A DNA stretch of 64,000 bases from Deltaproteobacteria bacterium (lineage in GTDB: Bacteria > Desulfobacterota > Desulfuromonadia > Desulfuromonadales > BM103), in NCBI GenBank assembly GCA_024279915.1, contig JAJRRB010000064.1, positions 1-64,000 on the forward strand. Direction: 5' to 3'. The position numbers were made by a program, and so were the translations under genes. Shown piece after piece: positions 55,756-63,103 of the stretch. The first letter of the stretch is position 1. Each line of letters opens with the position of its first letter. The notes beneath the pieces were generated by a model. That model made no database searches and was not told the origin of the DNA. It saw only the letters and a list, made by a program, of their open reading frames with translations.

Positions 55756-57483
55756 TTATTCATTGCTGACCCACGGATTCAGGCAGAAGCACTGTGGCAT
55801 GGTCGCCATCTTGTGGTTTTTTACTGCAGCCTTCAGCTTGCCATCAGAGAGATACCAGTAGTGGTCGGCCAGTGCCAGGCGTCCCTTAAAGCGACTGACC
55901 ATCAGGACGGTTCCGGCAAAATCTTTGATGACTTCCTCAAAGACTTTGATCGCCTGCTGATCGAGGTTGGCGTCGATTTCGTCAACAATCAAAATGGACG
56001 GTTGGCCAAGCAGGGCACGGGCGAGCGCCAGTTTGTGACGCGGGCCAAGAGAGAGATTCTCACCACCTTCCTTGAGACGAAAATCTTCACCGCCGGGTAA
56101 TTGGGACAACAGGTCATCGATTTTACAGAGTCGATAGACTCTCTCCAATTCTTCAGACGACGCATCCGGCTGCCGATAGCGCAGATTGTAGCGCACCGAT
56201 CCTGTGAGCAGCGGCAGATCCGGACTGACGATGCCGATGGCCTCGCGGACAGAGGACAGGTTGCAGCGTCTGATATCCTGGCCATCAATCAGTACCTTGC
56301 CTCGATCCGGGTCAACCAGTCTGGCAATCACCTGCAACAAAGTGGATGTGCCGGCACCATTGTCGCCGAGGATCGCCACACAGGCGCCACCAGGGATTGT
56401 GCCTGACAGGTTCTTAAATACACCGCGGATGCGGATCTTCTGTATTTCTATCTCCCCTGTGCTGAGTTGCAGAGAAGGGAGTTTTGAGGAGCGACCGCGA
56501 AGCTGCCTGGTGTCCATAAACTCAAGTATTTTCTGTTTCGATACCCGGTAAGCCTGCAGATATTCATGAACCCGGCCCAGATCACTGAAGGCCGTAGAAA
56601 GGAAACCGACCACTGCCATGGCGGCGACAACATTTCCTGCTGTGGTCAGGTTGCGAAAGACTTCCAGAGAACCGAGGGAGAGGATCGCTGCCATTGACAG
56701 TGCCGTGGCTCCTTCGTTGATAAGCCGCATTCCCGCCGATGCCCCGGCACGTTCAATCATTGCCTCACTCAAGTGTTTGCTCTGTTTTTTGAAGCGACGG
56801 CGTTCTCGTCGGCGTTGATTGAAAGCCTGGATGACAATATATGAACGAATCTTCTCATTAATATTCCCAGCCAGGTGACCTCTTCGACGTCGCGCCTCGA
56901 CAATGACGTGATGCATATATGGTCCCATCCTGAGGTTCCAGGCCAAGCCGAGAGAGAGGATGGCGATTGCACAGAGTGCCAGGTAGAGGTCGAGATAGGC
57001 GAGTACGCTGAGGGACGCTATTGTGACAATCAGAGAGACAACGATTCGCGCCAGGCCGAGGCTTACCCAACGGCGGATGGACGAGAGATCGCTGACAAAG
57101 CGCAGCATCGATGAGCCGGTGCTGCGGTTGCTGAGTGCGCGGGGTGAAAAGCGGCTCATGCGGTCAAAAACGGCCAAACGAACCTCGTGAATATAATTTT
57201 GGCCAAGCCGTTCCGCATCCACCTTTTCGGTATAACGCAACCATGCAGCCAGACCGGTGCAGCCCATCAGGCCCAGGGCAAAGAGGACTATTTCCCAGAC
57301 TTGTGAGGTGTCAAACATGTGGACTTCAGGATCGTCAAATTCCGAATTGAGCAGGACATTGAAGGCATGTCTGACCAGCAGCATTGAACCGATAATGGTC
57401 GCTGACTGCAGGGCGCCGTTGGCAATCAGTCGTACAAACAATCTGCGTCTGGATTCAGAAAAGATAGCGGGCAGTTGGCTCAT
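55756..57483 (-). CDS. ABC exporter with degenerate nucleotide-binding domain
   Basis: Fused membrane and ATPase protein of the type I exporter (MsbA-like) layout: six helices in residues 1-310, NBD in about 340-550. The NBD lacks key residues. Walker A is GDNGAGTST with Thr379 for the catalytic Lys, the Q-loop reads IVSPDLPLL with Pro for Gln, the signature is LSLGPRHK instead of LSGGQ, and the H-loop is MVSRFKG with no His. Walker B (ILIVDEID) remains. ATP hydrolysis by this chain alone is unlikely; a partner chain is not visible. Its start overlaps the P-loop gene stop by 4 nt (ATGA). Confidence 0.85.
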   Translation of the reverse strand: MSQLPAIFSESRRRLFVRLIANGALQSATIIGSMLLVRHAFNVLLNSEFDDPEVHMFDTSQVWEIVLFALGLMGCTGLAAWLRYTEKVDAERLGQNYIHEVRLAVFDRMSRFSPRALSNRSTGSSMLRFVSDLSSIRRWVSLGLARIVVSLIVTIASLSVLAYLDLYLALCAIAILSLGLAWNLRMGPYMHHVIVEARRRRGHLAGNINEKIRSYIVIQAFNQRRRERRRFKKQSKHLSEAMIERAGASAGMRLINEGATALSMAAILSLGSLEVFRNLTTAGNVVAAMAVVGFLSTAFSDLGRVHEYLQAYRVSKQKILEFMDTRQLRGRSSKLPSLQLSTGEIEIQKIRIRGVFKNLSGTIPGGACVAILGDNGAGTSTLLQVIARLVDPDRGKVLIDGQDIRRCNLSSVREAIGIVSPDLPLLTGSVRYNLRYRQPDASSEELERVYRLCKIDDLLSQLPGGEDFRLKEGGENLSLGPRHKLALARALLGQPSILIVDEIDANLDQQAIKVFEEVIKDFAGTVLMVSRFKGRLALADHYWYLSDGKLKAAVKNHKMATMPQCFCLNPWVSNE

Positions 57484-58094
57484 CCATGTCCCTCGTCGGC
57501 AGCAGCCAACTGGCTCTGACGCCTGAATTTAAGGCAGTTGTAGATGTAGTTGGAAACACTGGGGCGAGCCAGGGCCATCGTATGGTAGACGGGCAGACCA
57601 CAGATGTCTTCAGCTTCACGTTGTGCGAGAGGTGATGAGGTCAAAACGCCGGTAATGGCAAAAACCGGCAACTGACGTGCTGCCAACCAGGAAACGCCGG
57701 CCTGGGCTCCAAGCGCATCGTTGGCAGTAAAGATGACTCCGTCGATCCAGTTGGTGAATAAAGGTGTGGCAAAGAGACGGGCTGTTTCACGTTGCAGAAG
57801 ACCGTCGGCAACCTCAACTATAATGATCTCCGGCCGGGTTGTCGCCATCTGCGGACCGAGGGTCATGACGACATCTTGCAGTACGTCGCGGTTGACTCGG
57901 TAAGTTGAGACGTAACCGGCATCGATAAAATCAAAGACCGGGTTGGCACCGGCATCAACCAGGGCACGATAATCGGCACCGGCCCCGGTCCCGGTAAACT
58001 TGGCCGCAGCGACTTTGATCTTCTGACGAACAAAACCCTTGACCAGACTGGCACAGGCCGTCGTCTTGCCTGAGTTCATCGATGTTCCGGCCAC
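57480..58094 (-). CDS. P-loop NTPase, 3' part of a gene split by an in-frame stop
   Basis: A P-loop protein (GTSMNSGKTTACASLV) with later motifs AAAKFTGTGAGADYRALVDAG, VEVADGLLQRE and DGVIFTANDALGAQAG, resembling MobB / dethiobiotin-synthetase-like or DUF1611-like ATPases. As annotated from the first usable start (GTG at 58094), the first beta strand is lost. Reading upstream in the same frame gives PEPLVLVV and then a single TAA, beyond which the frame continues as the 58116-58571 gene. I infer one original protein of about 360 residues interrupted by a nonsense codon. It is coupled to the degenerate ABC gene downstream. Confidence 0.7.
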   Translation of the reverse strand: MAGTSMNSGKTTACASLVKGFVRQKIKVAAAKFTGTGAGADYRALVDAGANPVFDFIDAGYVSTYRVNRDVLQDVVMTLGPQMATTRPEIIIVEVADGLLQRETARLFATPLFTNWIDGVIFTANDALGAQAGVSWLAARQLPVFAITGVLTSSPLAQREAEDICGLPVYHTMALARPSVSNYIYNCLKFRRQSQLAAADEGHG

Positions 58095-58115
58095 GACCAG
58101 GACCAGCGGTTCCGG

Positions 58116-58571
58116 TTAGATCCGGTCCGCTTTCGGCAGGCGCGATGTACTTAAATTGATACGGTGTCCGTCCTGATCTGTAAGCAGTCCCAGGGGAGTG
58201 ATACGGGTTGCCGATTTGACTTTGTCGTGACGGTTCAGCAGGCGGGCAGCAACGCCACCGGCGGCGACCAGGCGGCAGGCACCAAGATGGTCGGGGACGA
58301 TCCCTTCAAACTGGTCCGGAGCGTAGCGGTTGCCGTAGACAACCACGATCTCGTCACCTTCAAAGAGGGTGGCCCGACGACTGGTGACCAGTTCCAGCTT
58401 CTTGTGCTGCCCCAATTCTTCTACGCGAGCCAGCACCAGGTCTCCAGCTTCCGGACAGAGTGAGCCCCGGAGAAGTTGCATCGGTTGTTGTTGTTTGATC
58501 CGGCGAGTCGTATAAGCCCACTTGGCTTGTTCGAGGCGCTCAGCCGATAAAGGTTCAAGCTGTAGATCCAT
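58116..58571 (-). CDS. 5' part of the split P-loop protein gene
   Basis: About 151 residues ending LPKADRI and TAA (58116-58118). Beta-rich N-terminal domain with GDLVLARVEELGQHKKLEL, GDEIVVVYGNRYAPDQFEG and ACRLVAAGGVAARLL, followed by TRITPLGLL. In related full-length proteins, as I recall, this domain is fused to the P-loop domain that here begins one codon after the stop, in the same frame. ATG 58571 has GGGGGAA upstream; an in-frame start at 58604 is less likely. mntP lies 134 bp upstream on the same strand. Confidence 0.65.
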   Translation of the reverse strand: MDLQLEPLSAERLEQAKWAYTTRRIKQQQPMQLLRGSLCPEAGDLVLARVEELGQHKKLELVTSRRATLFEGDEIVVVYGNRYAPDQFEGIVPDHLGACRLVAAGGVAARLLNRHDKVKSATRITPLGLLTDQDGHRINLSTSRLPKADRI

Positions 58572-58704
58572 TGATTCCCCCGAGATAGAAAGAGATCCGT
58601 GCAAAGGCTTGCGTGGAAAAGAGAGCTGACAAGTCAGCTTTATAAGGATACTATCTCATTTTATTGCGATGGCAAGATGATAGGGACTGGTTACGTCGAG
58701 AAAA

Positions 58705-59265
58705 TTAGATGGTAAGGTGTTCGATCAAAATTCTGGTGCCGATAAAAATGAGAACCCCTCCACCAAAAATTTCTACTCGTGATCCCCATCGATCACCAAT
58801 GCGGCCACCCAGCAACATACCGGCGACAGTGAGCGCACCAGCAACCAGACCAATCACCAGAGACGGCATCCAGATCGATACGCCGATCACACTCAGCGAA
58901 AAACCGACCGCCAGAGCATCAATGCTGGTCGCAATGGAGAGTAGAACCAGACTTGCTCCTCTGGTTGGATCGTGACCTTCATTCTTTTCTTCAGGGCTTA
59001 AGGCCTCGTGAATCATCCGACCACCGATAAAAGCCAGCAAGGCAAAGGCAATCCAGCGATCCCAGGTTTCAACCCACTGAATAATGGTTTGCCCGGCCAA
59101 CCAGCCGATCACCGGCATCAGTGCCTGAAAAAGACCGAAGTGGAAGCCGAGGCGAAAGAGATGCCGGCCGGTCAGGCGCGTTAGAATGGCCCCGGTGCCA
59201 AGGGCAACGGCAAAGGCGTCCATTGCCAGGGCCAAGGCCAGCCCGATTAAAGTTATGGCATCCAT
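58705..59265 (-). CDS. mntP: Manganese efflux pump MntP
   Basis: Six-helix inner-membrane Mn2+ exporter (about 187 residues). The family pattern is clear: ALALAMDAFAVALGTG in helix 1 and, in the internal repeat, SIATSIDALAVGFSLSV, with the acidic residues within the membrane that carry Mn. WLAGQTIIQWVETWDRWIAF and FIGGRMIHEAL are also typical. The ATG at 59265 fits the usual N-terminus; a GTG at 59304 would add 13 charged residues. No mntP-type riboswitch (yybP-ykoY) was recognised upstream. Confidence 0.93.
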   Translation of the reverse strand: MDAITLIGLALALAMDAFAVALGTGAILTRLTGRHLFRLGFHFGLFQALMPVIGWLAGQTIIQWVETWDRWIAFALLAFIGGRMIHEALSPEEKNEGHDPTRGASLVLLSIATSIDALAVGFSLSVIGVSIWMPSLVIGLVAGALTVAGMLLGGRIGDRWGSRVEIFGGGVLIFIGTRILIEHLTI

Positions 59266-59469
59266 TTTGCTTTCATCTCTTTTGGTCGCTTGTTTCTTTG
59301 CCACTTAATGCAGTACATGAGGCGAGTTATTACGAAAGATTGACCATGATGTCAATCATTTAGGACTTTCTACAATCCTGCTCTTGTCTAATGGTGGCAC
59401 TATTCGTTAGTATGCACTCTCATTGATGGCAAATAACTGCCGGTATCTTTTACGGAGAAAGACAAACTC

Positions 59470-60249
59470 ATGCGTTCTTTACTTATTCTTATCGTATCCC
59501 TTCTCTTTACCTATAATGCTTTTGCCATGTCGGCTGATGGCTGTGGTGCTGGCTCTTGTGCTGATTGTCATAGTCTTACCAAGAAAGAAACAATCACTCT
59601 GCTTGGTGATATGGTTGATAAGGTTAATCATGTGGAGTTTGCAGAAATTCCCGGGCTGTGGGTCGCTGAAGTGGAAAAGGGTCAGAACAAACTGCCCGTC
59701 TATATCGATTTTTCCAAGCAGTATCTGATCTCTGGTAATGTCATCCGTCTGAACGACAAGTCAAATCTTACGCGTGAGCGCAGTGCCCGAATGAACAGGG
59801 TTGATATCAGCAGAATCCCTTTGGAAGATGCTCTGATTCTTGGCAAGCCAACAGCCAAAACCAAGGTGATGGTCTTCACCGACCCGGAATGCCCCTATTG
59901 CAAAAAATTGCACGTAGAGCTTGAAAAAGTCGTCAAGCGTGATCCGGAGATTGCTTTTCTGATCAAACTCTTCCCTCTTAAGATGCATCCTAATGCTTAC
60001 GAAGCCTCCAGGAGCATTGTCTGTAACAATTCCATGGAGTTGCTCGAAATCAGCTTTGCTGGCAAGCCGGTGCCGCCTGCAAATTGTGATTCGAAAGCTG
60101 TAGATCAAACCCTGGCCCTTGTTGCTGAGCTGGGCATTCGGTCGACCCCGACTCTGGTTATGCCTGATGGGTTGGTTGTTCCTGGTTACAAAAAAGCAGA
60201 GGCTCTGCTGGCGTTAATCGGCGAAGCCACGGCACAAACTGCCAAATAA
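59470..60249 (+). CDS. DsbC-like thiol:disulfide interchange protein with N-terminal CXXCH
   Basis: Periplasmic thioredoxin-fold protein (259 residues, signal peptide about 1-19). The catalytic motif DPECPYCKKLH and the cis-Pro region RSTPTLVMPDG are DsbC/DsbG-like, preceded by a DsbC-type dimerisation domain. Just after the signal is CGAGSCADCHSLTKKE, whose C-A-D-C-H is a c-type haem attachment motif (CXXCH); haem loading is not proven. A second Cys pair (VCNNS, PPANC) may form a disulfide. Likely substrates are multi-cysteine exported proteins such as c-type cytochromes. Confidence 0.88.
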   Translation: MRSLLILIVSLLFTYNAFAMSADGCGAGSCADCHSLTKKETITLLGDMVDKVNHVEFAEIPGLWVAEVEKGQNKLPVYIDFSKQYLISGNVIRLNDKSNLTRERSARMNRVDISRIPLEDALILGKPTAKTKVMVFTDPECPYCKKLHVELEKVVKRDPEIAFLIKLFPLKMHPNAYEASRSIVCNNSMELLEISFAGKPVPPANCDSKAVDQTLALVAELGIRSTPTLVMPDGLVVPGYKKAEALLALIGEATAQTAK

Positions 60250-60335
60250 TAAATGTTGCAGGGACTTGTCTTTATCTGATAAGACAGCTACCACAGATTT
60301 ATACCTGATTCAGGTTCACCTTTAGGAGGAAATTC

Positions 60336-61103
60336 ATGGGTTTGATGGATGGCAAGCGTGGCGTTATTTTTGGAGTCGCTAACAATAAGAGTATTGCCTG
60401 GGGCGTTGCCCAACAGTTACACGATGCGGGTGCCGAACTGGCGTTTACCTATTTGAATGAGGCTTTGGAAAGGCGTGTCCGCCCCTTGGCTGGCAGCTTG
60501 GGCTCCACGATCATCCTGCCGTGTGATGTCGGCTCTGATGATGAGATTGCATCTGTTTTTAAAGAACTTGAGCAGCAATGGGGAACAATTGATTTTGTCG
60601 TTCATGCGGTGGCCTTTGCCAATCGTGAAGATTTGAAAAGGCCATTTTCTCAGACCAGTCGCGAAGGTTTCAATCTGGCCATGGATATCAGCGCCTACTC
60701 CCTGGTCCCCATGACCCGTTATGCCATGCCCTTGATGTCGGCAGGTGGTAGTATTGTCACGATGAGCTACCTTGGAGCCATGCTGGCTGTGCCTGATTAC
60801 AACGTGATGGGTGTTGCCAAAGCGGCTTTGGAATCTTCAGTTCGTTACCTCGCTGCCGAACTTGGTCCCCAGAAGATCCGGGTCAACGCAGTCTCAGCCG
60901 GGCCGATTAAAACTTTGGCCGCTTCTGGAATCGGCAACTTCAAACAAAAGCTGCACACCATGGAAGAACGCAGTCCACTGCGGCGCACCGTCACCCAAGA
61001 GGAAGTTGGCAAAGCAAGCCTCTATCTGCTCTCTGATCTTTCTACTGGAGTCACTGGCGAGATTCATTATGTCGACGGTGGTTTCAATATCTCAGCATTG
61101 TGA
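60336..61103 (+). CDS. fabI: Enoyl-[acyl-carrier-protein] reductase (NADH)
   Basis: SDR-type reductase for the last step of the fatty-acid elongation cycle. Motifs: GVANNKSIAWGVA (NAD binding, FabI form), YLNEALERRVRPLA, HAVAFANREDLKRPF, the YX6K-type catalytic site in YNVMGVAKAALESSVRYLA, and AGPIKTLAASGI. Length 255 is normal. AGGAGG is well placed upstream. A terminator follows, so it is probably expressed alone. Confidence 0.97.
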   Translation: MGLMDGKRGVIFGVANNKSIAWGVAQQLHDAGAELAFTYLNEALERRVRPLAGSLGSTIILPCDVGSDDEIASVFKELEQQWGTIDFVVHAVAFANREDLKRPFSQTSREGFNLAMDISAYSLVPMTRYAMPLMSAGGSIVTMSYLGAMLAVPDYNVMGVAKAALESSVRYLAAELGPQKIRVNAVSAGPIKTLAASGIGNFKQKLHTMEERSPLRRTVTQEEVGKASLYLLSDLSTGVTGEIHYVDGGFNISAL

Positions 61104-61130
61104 TTGCTGCTTTTGTCCGTTGAGTTAACA

Positions 61131-61155
61131 AAAAAGGCCTCTGTAGGGCCTTTTT
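61131..61155 (+). terminator. Intrinsic terminator after fabI
   Basis: AAAAAGGCC / GGCCTTTTT arms around TCTGTAG, T-run within and after the stem. Confidence 0.8.
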
Positions 61156-61221
61156 GCGTATGGACGTAGGAGATGGAACGCAGAGTGCAGGGGGAGATAG
61201 CGATACCTTGGGCTAACCTAA

Positions 61222-61253
61222 GGGACTGTCCCCGGTGTTAAGGGGACTGTCCC
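61222..61253. repeat. Paired GGGACTGTCCC palindromes
   Basis: GGGACTGTCCC occurs twice in direct order (61222-61232 and 61243-61253), each itself palindromic, in the 193-bp gap between fabI and hflX. Dispersed short palindromes of this kind are frequent in related genomes; no function is evident. Confidence 0.55.
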
Positions 61254-61296
61254 AATCTTGTAAAAGCATCATAGTGACTGACATCTGGACACATCA

Positions 61297-62928
61297 ATGA
61301 TCCACGGCAGTACATCAGGGCTAAAATCCAGCCAAGTCAAGGCTCTCGAAAAAATCTACCAGCGTCGTCTGCCAGCAGGGGAGGTGATTACTCCTGAGTT
61401 GGCTCGCTATCTGACTGAGCAGTCGCGCGAATTACGTCGCCAGATCGGCTTGATTATAGACCGCAGCGGTACAGTGAAGTATGTCGTCCTCGGCGATGAT
61501 CGTGAAATTGTCATCCCCGATCTGACCGGTTTCGGCCTTGGTCGCAGCGGTCTGCGCGGCTTGCGTTGTATTCACACCCATCTCAAGGGTGAGCCTTTGT
61601 CCCAGGACGACCTCAACGACCTGGCGCTCTTGCGACTTGATATGATGGTTAGCCTCGCGGTGGGCGAGGACGGTCTCCCCGGTTCTGTAGAGTACGCTCA
61701 TCTGATTCCGCCGAACCCAGAAGGGCAGATTCACTTGCGGCAAGGGTTCCCGTCAATACACAGCTGGGACCTTGATTTTGCCACTTTTATTCGCGCACTT
61801 GATGCCGAGCTTGAACACTCACGTTCGGCATCGTTCGATCTGGGCGACAAACGGGAAAAGGCCATTCTACTCTCCGTGACTCAGGCACCGCTACGGGAAG
61901 CAGAAGATAGTATGGACGAGTTGTCTGAATTGGCTCGTACCGCCGACGTAGTCGTCCTTGACCGCATCATGCAGCGCTCGCGCAAGATGAATCCGCGCTC
62001 ACTGATGGGAGAGGGAAAACTCAAAGAAGTCGTCATAAGTGCTCTGCACAAAGGCGCCACCTTGCTGGTTTTCGACCAAGACCTCAGCCCGGTTCAGGCA
62101 CGCACGATTGCTGCCATGACCGATCTCAAGGTTATCGACCGAAGTCAGCTGATCCTGGATATCTTCGCTCGTCGGGCACATACTCTGGATGGTAAGGTCC
62201 AGGTTGAGCTGGCGCAGCTCAAGTACATTCTGCCGCGGCTGTCTGGCAAGGGCACAGCCATGTCACGTCTGATGGGAGGCATCGGTGGTCGTGGCCCAGG
62301 TGAAACCAAGCTGGAAACCGATCGGCGACGAATTCGTGATCGTATCACTCGTCTGGAAAAACAACTTACTTCTCTGAGTAAAGGACGCTTGCAGAGACGC
62401 CAGAGGCGGATCAAAACCGGCGTGCCAATTGTCTCGATTGTCGGCTATACCAATGCCGGCAAGTCAACTTTGCTCAACGCTTTAACCCAGAGTGAAGTTT
62501 TTACCGAGGATCTGCTCTTTGCTACTCTGGATACTTCGACCCGACGCTTACGCTTCCCCAAGGAGCGTGAGGTGATTATTACCGACACTGTTGGTTTTAT
62601 TAAGCAATTGCCAAAGAGCTTGATGGGAGCGTTCAAGGCGACTCTGGAAGAGTTGGTCGATGCACACTATCTTCTCCACGTCGTCGATATTTCCAATCCA
62701 CGTTTTGAAGAGCAGATTCGTGCTGTTGATCGCATTCTGCGGGATCTTGATCTGGAAGAAATTCCCCGAATACTGGTCTTTAATAAAATTGATCTGATCC
62801 CTGCTGAAGAAGTTGCTCCACTTAGCCGACGTTTTGACGCGATTGCGGTCAGCGCTCGTCAGCGTGGAACCTTTGACGATCTCCTCTGTGAGATGGAAGA
62901 GCGTTGCTGGGGCGGTGATGTTCGATAA
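61297..62928 (+). CDS. hflX: GTPase HflX with long N-terminal extension
   Basis: Ribosome-splitting GTPase of the HflX family. The C-terminal two thirds hold the HflX N-domain (DVVVLDRIMQRSRKMNPRSLMGEGK cut), the glycine-rich linker RLMGGIGGRGPGETKLETDRR and the G domain (G1 GYTNAGKST, G3 DTVGF, G4 NKID). It is 543 residues, over 100 more than E. coli HflX. The first about 190 residues form an added domain containing CIHTHLKGEPLSQDDLNDL, which resembles a JAMM/MPN metal motif (H-x-H...S-x-x-D) with a gap one residue short. Ribosome site is weak. Confidence 0.94.
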   Translation: MIHGSTSGLKSSQVKALEKIYQRRLPAGEVITPELARYLTEQSRELRRQIGLIIDRSGTVKYVVLGDDREIVIPDLTGFGLGRSGLRGLRCIHTHLKGEPLSQDDLNDLALLRLDMMVSLAVGEDGLPGSVEYAHLIPPNPEGQIHLRQGFPSIHSWDLDFATFIRALDAELEHSRSASFDLGDKREKAILLSVTQAPLREAEDSMDELSELARTADVVVLDRIMQRSRKMNPRSLMGEGKLKEVVISALHKGATLLVFDQDLSPVQARTIAAMTDLKVIDRSQLILDIFARRAHTLDGKVQVELAQLKYILPRLSGKGTAMSRLMGGIGGRGPGETKLETDRRRIRDRITRLEKQLTSLSKGRLQRRQRRIKTGVPIVSIVGYTNAGKSTLLNALTQSEVFTEDLLFATLDTSTRRLRFPKEREVIITDTVGFIKQLPKSLMGAFKATLEELVDAHYLLHVVDISNPRFEEQIRAVDRILRDLDLEEIPRILVFNKIDLIPAEEVAPLSRRFDAIAVSARQRGTFDDLLCEMEERCWGGDVR

Positions 62929-62950
62929 GGTTTGACTGTGCTGTAAGGCA

Positions 62951-63035
62951 GTCGTCATCCTCGTGAAAACGGGGATCCATCTTTTGATCATTCCAGTAAA
63001 CCTTTCTGGATTCCCGCATGCGCGAGAATGACGAC
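62951..63035. repeat. Intergenic palindromic repeat (REP-like, GTCATTCTCGC type)
   Basis: Begins GTCGTCATCCTCG and ends CGAGAATGACGAC; inside, GGGGATCCA pairs with TGGATTCCC. The two halves can form hairpins or one long stem. Sequence matches the widespread intergenic GTCATTCCCGCG...GGGAATCCA palindromes. Confidence 0.75.
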
Positions 63036-63103
63036 CAATGGATTTTACTTTGACTCCCAGAACGTTTTTCGTGTAATCTGTGCCCGCTTTCGGAGGTTAT
63101 TTT

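Noticed and set aside
58116-58118. Stop codon recoding in the split P-loop gene
   Set aside because: The codon is TAA; selenocysteine uses TGA and pyrrolysine TAG, and no recoding stem-loop was seen.
58605-58704. Manganese riboswitch (yybP-ykoY) near mntP
   Set aside because: The stretch lies downstream of mntP rather than upstream, and no conserved yybP-ykoY core was recognised on either side.
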